A DNA stretch of 64,000 bases from Orobanche coerulescens. Its lineage: Eukaryota > Streptophyta > Magnoliopsida > Lamiales > Orobanchaceae. A model generated the notes under the pieces. It saw only the letters and a program-made list of their open reading frames with translations. It made no database searches and was not told the origin of the DNA. Position 1 is the first letter of the stretch, and every line of letters begins with the position of its first letter. Below, in pieces: positions 57,971 to 64,000 of the stretch. Location: NCBI GenBank assembly GCA_033398695.1, contig CM065801.1, forward strand, positions 1,798,001-1,862,000, in the 5' to 3' direction. The translations under genes and the position numbers were made by a program.

Positions 57971-59140
57971 TGTTGTGTCACGATTTATTCATCCCGACAG
58001 CGATCGACTATAAGGCCGAGCGACCAAGTCAACTCCATCAAACCACGACTAGCTCGCCAAGTCGAAGATATCAAACCACCATCAGTGCACAGCGATCGAC
58101 TCCCGGGCGATCGCCCTTTGGCGGTAGCGATCTGCTCTACTAACCGGCTAAGGGCAATCGACCTGCGCCCCGAGCAGAGATGATCGCCCGTCTAAGTCAT
58201 CGAGGACTGGATCTCAGAAAAGCACCCACGTGCAGATCCATAAAAGGCGCTGACAAGATCTTTTGCTGACAGACAAGACATGTGACCACAGCCTGTCACC
58301 TACCCCACCTACCGGCATGTGCGCCGAAAGTTGTCAGTAGGGCCGCATGTGACTAACTCAGGACGCGTGTAAGCTCCCCATTGGACCGAGTAGTTGACTA
58401 CCAACAACTCCTGCAGACTTTGAGGGGACAGGCCCATGTGCTAAAATACGATCGCCCGATTATTATATTGCAGTAAAGGCGATCGCCCGGCGTATCCAAG
58501 CCCTATAAATAGAGAACCTCCTCCTACTGGAAAAAGATTCTCGGTTCAGAACTCATCCACTACGGTCCGAATTCATTTGACTTACGTCGAAATACATTCC
58601 ACCAAAAGTTCACGTTCTCTCACATTCCGATACATCCACGGAAATCTTGAAGAACACACATATCATCAAGCTCCGGCTATCTCACCTAATCCATCTCAGA
58701 CTTCTCTCTCCAAATCTCTCGTCCGGTAGACGATCGGCGAGCAAGCCTCCACTAGATGATTCCAAGGGATTCATAAGCCCAAGCCCAAACATCCAAAGAA
58801 AATACTGCCGTGAGAGGCGGTCGATCTCTCACCGCCGCGACTGCTCATCACCTTTGTTACAAGAACTCACAGAGCATCAAATCTGGTTCTTAGGCAATCT
58901 ACACGCTCACTAGCTAAGATAACAAGAAACTTTACACTCATTGTAATTGTATTCTTACATTAGTACTTGTATCCCCGAATATCGGTATTAATAATATCTC
59001 GCGAGAGCATTCAAGCCCGGACTAACAACCCGGCAAATCTTGTGTTATTTATCTTTCTCACGGAAGTGCTCTTGCATTTGTTTGCTATCCCATCCATTCC
59101 AAAGAATATCTATCTCCGGATAATATTTTGGGTAGCAACA
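57971..59140 (+). repeat. 3' LTR of the non-autonomous Tat element
   Basis: 1170 bp, with the same ends and TATA box (58503-58512) as the 5' LTR. It is 20 bp shorter through many short losses at CHG sites. Confidence 0.93.
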
Positions 59141-60113
59141 GAGGGGTCGGTTGCGATCCGTCCTCGTCGTTATTTTCGTACGAACTTACATGAATCGTAG
59201 GTGGGTTTTCAGGTGTATTCCATTTCCGTACTCGTTCAGAAATGGTTGTGATTGTATTCTTTGAATCATTAGTTTCGGGTTCGTCGGTTCTAGCGATCGT
59301 GCTTGATGTTCCTTTCCGTTCGAGTCGTCGTCAATTATTCAAGGCAAGTACTCTTGGTAACTTTTATGCTTAACATGAAATGGTGATGTATTTGTGTGTG
59401 CTTTGCTCACGTCGGGAGGGTCCGATGAGGCCTCGAGGGAATCTATGACTTCACTCTGAATTCACGAACTTGATTTGCTAGCCAGCTCGGGAGGGTCCTT
59501 AGAGGCCTCGAGTGGGATTAGTGGCTTCACCCCGATCCTAGGCTGTAATATCCGCAATTTCGATTTTCGATAAATTTCTTTTTCGGCCGGAGTCCTTTTT
59601 GACGACTCGCTCATGACCGTTTCGTCATTTCGAGAATGATTAATTATGCACTTTTTGTCATCCGAGTTCGTTTCGGTATTGTTTTGTTGAGTTCCGTGCT
59701 TTTTAGCAACTTTTCCGCACTTGAGTTCGATTCTTGCGAATCTCGATCGAAGCTATTCGAAGTTTTCCGTAAGTTCGTTTAACTTTGTTATACGTGTTGT
59801 GAACTTCGGTTTGGTTATTCGATCACGTATCGTGATTTCCGGGCGTTTTGGGCCATTTTGTAATTTCTTAAAAGTTACGGGTATCCGTATCTATAATTGT
59901 TGTCTCGACCCGTTTCTTGATCGCGTATAATTAATTATTGCATTATGTTTTCATTTCGGGTTGTTGATGTCGTCCGCGAACTTTTTGTCGTGTTCGTTCC
60001 GTGCGTTTTCGGAAATCGAGTCGTCAGGCCACGGCAGCCGGGCGCTGGCCGGACGGTTATGGAGGAACTGCACGGTTCTTGGGCTGGCCGGACGGGCGCG
60101 GCAGGGACCGGCA

Positions 60114-60410
60114 TAGCGTACGCTACTGCCGGGAGGCTGCGCGCGCTAACCGGCAGTCGTAGCGCACGCTATGCGGCACCCAGCGCACGCTACCTGGGCC
60201 GGGCAGTGAGGCCCCAGAGGTTCTAGACTACAGAGAGTTGGCCGGTAGCGCACGCTACGGCCGGTCGCTGCGCGCGCTAACCGACAGACGTAGCGCACGC
60301 TGCTCGGCGTCTAGCGCGCGCTACAGGCGAGGATCATCCAGAGCCTCAGGATCGACCATGGTCGGCCCGCTAGCGCACGCCGCCGGCACGCTAGCGCACG
60401 CTAGGGCGAT
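60114..60410. promoter_or_regulatory. CGCACG-type palindrome array in the 59544 LTR
   Basis: About ten sites, mainly TAGCGCACGCTA with TAGCGTACGCTA and GCGCGCGCTAA variants, in 297 bp. They end a few bases before the TATA-like CCTATATAATT. It is the GC-rich form of the arrays in the other long LTRs. Confidence 0.65.
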
Positions 60411-61619
60411 CTGCCTATATAATTGGCCGAGCGACTGTTTCAACCCGTTTTTCATTTCCATCTTTTCCTCTCCGCGGCTGGAGACTTGGCGATCCAGGAT
60501 ACATGTTGTCAAGCAACTAATCCACGAAGATTGGGAGTTCATAGCATCGATTAACCCCTCCATAACCTCCTTTGATCCAGCGAATCAAGGTGAGATTTCT
60601 TAGAACCCTATTTTGGGAAAATTTGGGGGTTTTGCGTTTTTGTCCGATTCGTTCCGTGTTGTTGATTAATACACGATGGGTATGATTAATCTTGGTAGTA
60701 TTCTTGTGTTTAACATCATTTAATCCATTGTTCTTCGTCGAATCGAAGTATATTTCTTGATTTCCTTCGAATTGACTTTTTGTGGGATTTGTCCTCGATC
60801 TCGTTTTTCATCCGTTTTCGATTGATCGATTATGGTTAAATGATGTTGTTAAACATATTCTATGGATTGTATATCCATATTTCGACTTGGAATTCCGTTT
60901 TCGGGTTTTGACGGAACGAATCGTGTTCTTGGCCGTTTTGGGGGAAACGCTTGAACTTTCGTCATTTGTTCTTTGAATTCAGCGACTTTGGGTCGTACTT
61001 TGGAATTCATTTTCGTTGTTATTGTTTTCGTTCGTAGTTCTTTGTTGCGGATTGTCGTTCGGTGGAGTCGGCGAGTTCGTAGTCGGTTCGTGCCAACCTA
61101 CTTCGGCCGATTCTTCGCGTTGTGGTTTTTCGAGGCAAGTATCTTGCCCATACATTACGTGTTTTGTGGATATTATGGTTGTTAATCGTCGGTATGTGCT
61201 AAATAAATATTAATAACCATTTTTCAAAAGAATCGGTGTATTTACCATCATGGTTTTCGTAAAGGTGACCCGTGTGTGTCGGGAATTAATGTGCTTAGTT
61301 GAATATGTGTGCGAGTGTCGAGTATAGAATCACCTTACTTTCTTGTGATGTCATTGCGTATGATTATGTCGTTGGTAAATGTAAAGTGTAATTCTGTTGT
61401 CAAAATTATGTGCTTGGAGTCCGTGGCTATGGATGAATATGTGAGTTTTTGGTGATATTGGTTGTGTCGTTCGGTCTTTGTTGAAATCTTGTGCTCCTTG
61501 TGAATTGATATAGTTCGGTCGTGAGTACGTGTTGGATAATTTGGCCATTCTAGCGGTGGTACCTCGACTATATATATTTTGTGTGTTTGACCTTTGAGAG
61601 TCGTGGTTTTGTAATCGAG

Positions 61620-61925
61620 TTGTTACTCTTCCACCAGGGATGGCATGTGGCCTCTGGGGCCGATACTAATGGGTACGGCCACGGAAGTGGACTTGGGTGC
61701 GTGTGTTGTTGTTCTTCCACCGGGATGGCATGTGGCCTCTGGGGGCCGATACTAATGGGTACGGCCACGAGTGAACTTGGGTGCGTGTGTTGATGTTCTT
61801 CCACAGGGACGGTTCGACGGGACCTCTGGGGGCCGATACTAATGGGTACGGCCGCGGAAGTGGTTTCCCACCGGGACGGTCCGACGGGGCCTCTGGGGGC
61901 CGATACTAATGGGTACGGCCACGGG
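61620..61925 (+). repeat. Tandem repeat of about 80 bp, 4 units, in the 59544 LTR
   Basis: Each unit has CTTCCACC(A/G)GGGA, then GGCCTCTGGGGGCCGATACT, AATGGGTACGGCC and an ACGGAAGTGG-like end. The last two units replace the GGCATGTGG part with GGTTCGACGGG or GGTCCGACGGG. Confidence 0.85.
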
Positions 61926-62852
61926 TTACCAAGTGTGGTTTCGTGATATTGATGTTGATGTTTTGATGATTAATTGTGATATTGTCCGGAGTATCACAAT
62001 GCTTTGCGCTCGGGGTCGAGAGACATGATATATCGAGTCTTGGTGCTTGGCTAGAATGGCATAGGAATAATGTGTTATGTGTAATGTGTCCTCGTAAGTG
62101 AATTGAAGTGGATGATCGGGTCGTGGACCCTGTGTTTTGTGACCGTAATGGTAGGGTCGTGGACCCCGCGTTTTGTTAACGGATTTGCATTTTGGAAAAG
62201 AACTTTGGGGTGTGACCCTAAATGACTTTCGAGGAATTAAGAACTTTTCAATTTCAAATGTTTTCAAAACTCCCGAGGTTTGGAAGTGTTTTCAAAGTGC
62301 TTACTTACATCGTTTCTACTTTCAAGACTTGAACTATTTTTAACTAAATATACCTTGGGTAGTCTTTCGTTGTATTCTCGGAATGTGTTGTGTATGGCTC
62401 GTATTTGCACTTTATACTTGCACTAGCGAAACAGTGGAGTTTTGCTAACCCCCGAGTAATCGGGGGGTGGATATCTGTATTGTGTCCGTGCACATGCAGG
62501 TTTTCGGGAGCAAGACACAGGATCGGCACGAGGGATGATGAAAGACGAATGATACTAATCACACGAAGGCCAGTTTTGGGTTCAGTTAGTCGGAGTCCAT
62601 TGTATTGTCTTTTCCGCTGTCCTATTGTTCGTTATTGCAAGTATTTTACCCTTGCGTGGGTACGAGTCTGGATGAGTTTATGTATTTTATTTGTAAGTCA
62701 GTGTCGAAAGACCAAATCGGTGTATTGGTTCGTTATTTTGATTCGTCGGTATGTAATGTAATGTGTTGCTTAGATGTCTAGCCTGGTGGATCCTCGCGGA
62801 GAGGGTCTGCGGCGTGTAATATTCCCGGTTCGATCTGGGGATGTTACATTTA

Positions 62853-62864
62853 TGGTATCAGAGC
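62853..62864 (+). other. Primer-binding site, initiator-Met tRNA
   Basis: TGGTATCAGAGC, an exact match to the complement of the initiator-Met tRNA 3' end, four bases after the LTR end. Confidence 0.9.
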
Positions 62865-64000
62865 TTAGGTTGAGGAAACCTAGGCTGTCGGGTCGAGTTA
62901 TGTGTTGTTGAGTCTTGTTTTGTCAGATTTTGTCTGACTGAATCGTGTCGCGATGCGTCGTCTGGGATGTCGGCCGTGATTAGTATCAGGGTGCAGCCAT
63001 CATCTTCGTGCGGTCTGTGGATGTAAGTCTCCCTACTACATGTTGTACCACGAGCTATACGAGCCTGTATGATTCTGTGTTATGTAGTAGTATTTGAAGG
63101 TGCATCGTGAGTAAGTGACATATATTTGTTAATTCCCGTTTTGTGCTAGAATGAAGAATGTTATGGCCAAATGTACCCTTGTATGAACTGTTTTCTTGCA
63201 AGAGCAACAACTTTGGAATTTTTAGTTTCGAAGGCTTCCGGGGAGCCACGTAAATTTTTTTTTTTTTTAAATGTTCTCCAAGGGAGGAAAAATTTTGATT
63301 TTTGTATGATGACCTTAAGGTCGAAAATTTTTAGACTTCAAACTACCGATATTTCATTCTCATCTCATATTATAAGTTTTCAAAACTCGAGTTTTTAACT
63401 CAAATGAGGTCTTCAAAATATACTCAAGACGTGACTCTCGTTTGTAACTTTTCGGTTTCATGAATGTTGGTCAGAAGATGCGTATTGATGATGCTCTCGT
63501 TTTTTAGCAGTGGTGCCAGTTTTATGATTAAAATAGTAATGTGAATGTTGAGTCCATCGGTATGTATGTGTTGAGATAGTCCTCTTTATTGAGAAGTAAA
63601 ATTTTCGTTTTTGTAGGATGATTTTCTTTTGATGGTTGCTTGTGAGATGTTATAATTATGTGAATCGATGACATTTAGACTCGTATGTTGTTGCTTATTT
63701 GTAACCTTCGAGTCTAGTATTACCTCATATATGTTTGCAATCGTGTTGGTGATTAGAGTAGTTAGCACAGGCTTAATACGAGCCTAACGCGCGCTAACAT
63801 GGCGTGTTTAGCGCACGTTAATCTTTGTTGTAACGCGTGCTAATCAACCTGGGCAGAGGCTATGGAACCGCATTATAGCCGTTAGGTCTGACTTTTACGG
63901 CCAATCACCTGTAGTTGTATTATCCACGTGATGTCTAGTGATAACAACTGTGGCGCGTGAATGTGTGTTAAGACTTTTTGCATTGCTAGGTGATATATGA
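62865..64000 (+). other. Internal region of the right-most LTR element, gene content not seen
   Basis: About 1.1 kb to the window edge. No gag motif is visible. A further set of palindromes (CTAACGCGCGCTAAC, TTAGCGCACGTTAA, TAACGCGTGCTAA) at about 63775-63845 looks like the U3 of yet another related LTR, whose start I cannot place. Confidence 0.5.

Larger units (their letters stand above)
50860..59140 (+). mobile_element. Non-autonomous Tat-type LTR element with gag and antisense gene, no pol
   Basis: LTRs at 50860-52049 (1190 bp) and 57971-59140 (1170 bp), starting TGTTGTGTCACG and ending GGTAGCAACA. The duplication GAGGG is at 50855-50859 and 59141-59145. A primer site TGGCGCTAGAGGAAGGGG is at 52052-52069, and a purine-rich GAGCGAGCGGGG precedes the 3' LTR. 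The interior holds a broken gag (plus) and a broken antisense gene (minus) but no protease, RT, RNase H or integrase. It is rich in CGATCG words. Many reading frames are broken by one- to three-base indels. Confidence 0.92.
49683..59543 (+). repeat. Long LTR, split by the non-autonomous Tat element and truncated at right
   Basis: Starts TGTAATATCCGC at 49683. It has a CGTACG array (50186-50490), a TATA box (TTTATATACCC, about 50505) and a block at 50690-50830 matching 60600-60720 of the neighbouring LTR. It is split at 50859/59146 by the Tat element (duplication GAGGG). The rest, 59146-59543, includes two diverged copies of a unit with GGGAGGGTCC and GAGGCCTCGAG. It ends where another LTR begins at 59544, so about 1.58 kb of it is visible. 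Confidence 0.75.
59544..62848 (+). repeat. 5' LTR (3305 bp) of a long-LTR element running off the window
   Basis: Starts TGTAATATCCGCAA and ends GGGGATGTTACA, followed four bases later by an initiator-Met primer site. It has a CGCACG-type palindrome array (60114-60410), a TATA box (CCTATATAATT, about 60415), and a tandem repeat (61620-61925). The five bases before it are TAGGC; the matching copy would lie outside the window. It probably inserted into the LTR that starts at 49683. Confidence 0.85.

Noticed and set aside
50860..59140. Cyanobacterial contamination suggested by GCGATCGC words
   Set aside because: The segment has LTRs, target duplication in a plant LTR, a plant primer site and gag motifs.

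Overview
The window is plant nuclear DNA, most likely from a eudicot. It has spliceosomal introns with GT..AG borders, Ty3/gypsy and Ty1/copia LTR retrotransposons with plant-type primer-binding sites, a PIF/Harbinger transposon, a Stowaway-type MITE, AT-rich intergenic DNA, and one host gene that looks intact (a secreted glycine-rich protein). The exact species cannot be told from the sequence. There are no bacterial-style operons, rRNA genes or CRISPR arrays, and I identified no tRNA gene by eye.

Layout. (1) 109-31000 is one Tat-lineage Ty3/gypsy element lying on the minus strand, with target duplication CTATT on both sides. It was split twice by later insertions. The first, 5530-15043 (duplication GTTTG), is a gag-only element with very long LTRs of about 3.8 kb. 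The second, 16345-27766 (duplication CCCGG), is an Athila-like element with no gag-pol. The Athila-like element carries an unrecognised Cys-cluster ORF and a broken, intronless LONELY GUY (LOG)-type gene copy. A PIF/Harbinger transposon (20546-24626) sits inside that LOG copy. (2) 31628-38799 (duplication GGATC) is a large element with 237-bp LTRs and almost no coding capacity. (3) 38805-45996 is mostly host intergenic DNA, with a diverged minisatellite, the glycine-rich protein gene (41917-43047, minus), a Stowaway MITE and one end of a CACTA-like transposon. (4) 46002-48816 is a solo LTR (duplication AAGAT) inserted into the tail of an older LTR of its own family. (5) 48870-49682 is a Ty1/copia pol fragment cut by a further LTR that starts at 49683. 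That LTR is itself split by a non-autonomous Tat element at 50860-59140 (duplication GAGGG). (6) 59544-62848 is a 3.3-kb LTR followed by an initiator-Met tRNA primer site; the element runs off the right edge.

How the parts relate. The gag, protease, RT, RNase H and integrase pieces of the first Tat element read in order on the minus strand once the two insertions are subtracted, but stops and frameshifts inactivate it. Both Tat elements also carry an extra gene on the strand opposite to gag-pol, each with its own TATA box. The long-LTR families share arrays of a CG-rich palindrome (RCGYACGY core), in most copies just upstream of a TATA-like site. The best candidates for something new are the LOG-carrying Athila-like element with its Cys-cluster ORF, the palindrome arrays, and an odd pattern of small indels at CHG sites in the 50860-59140 element.
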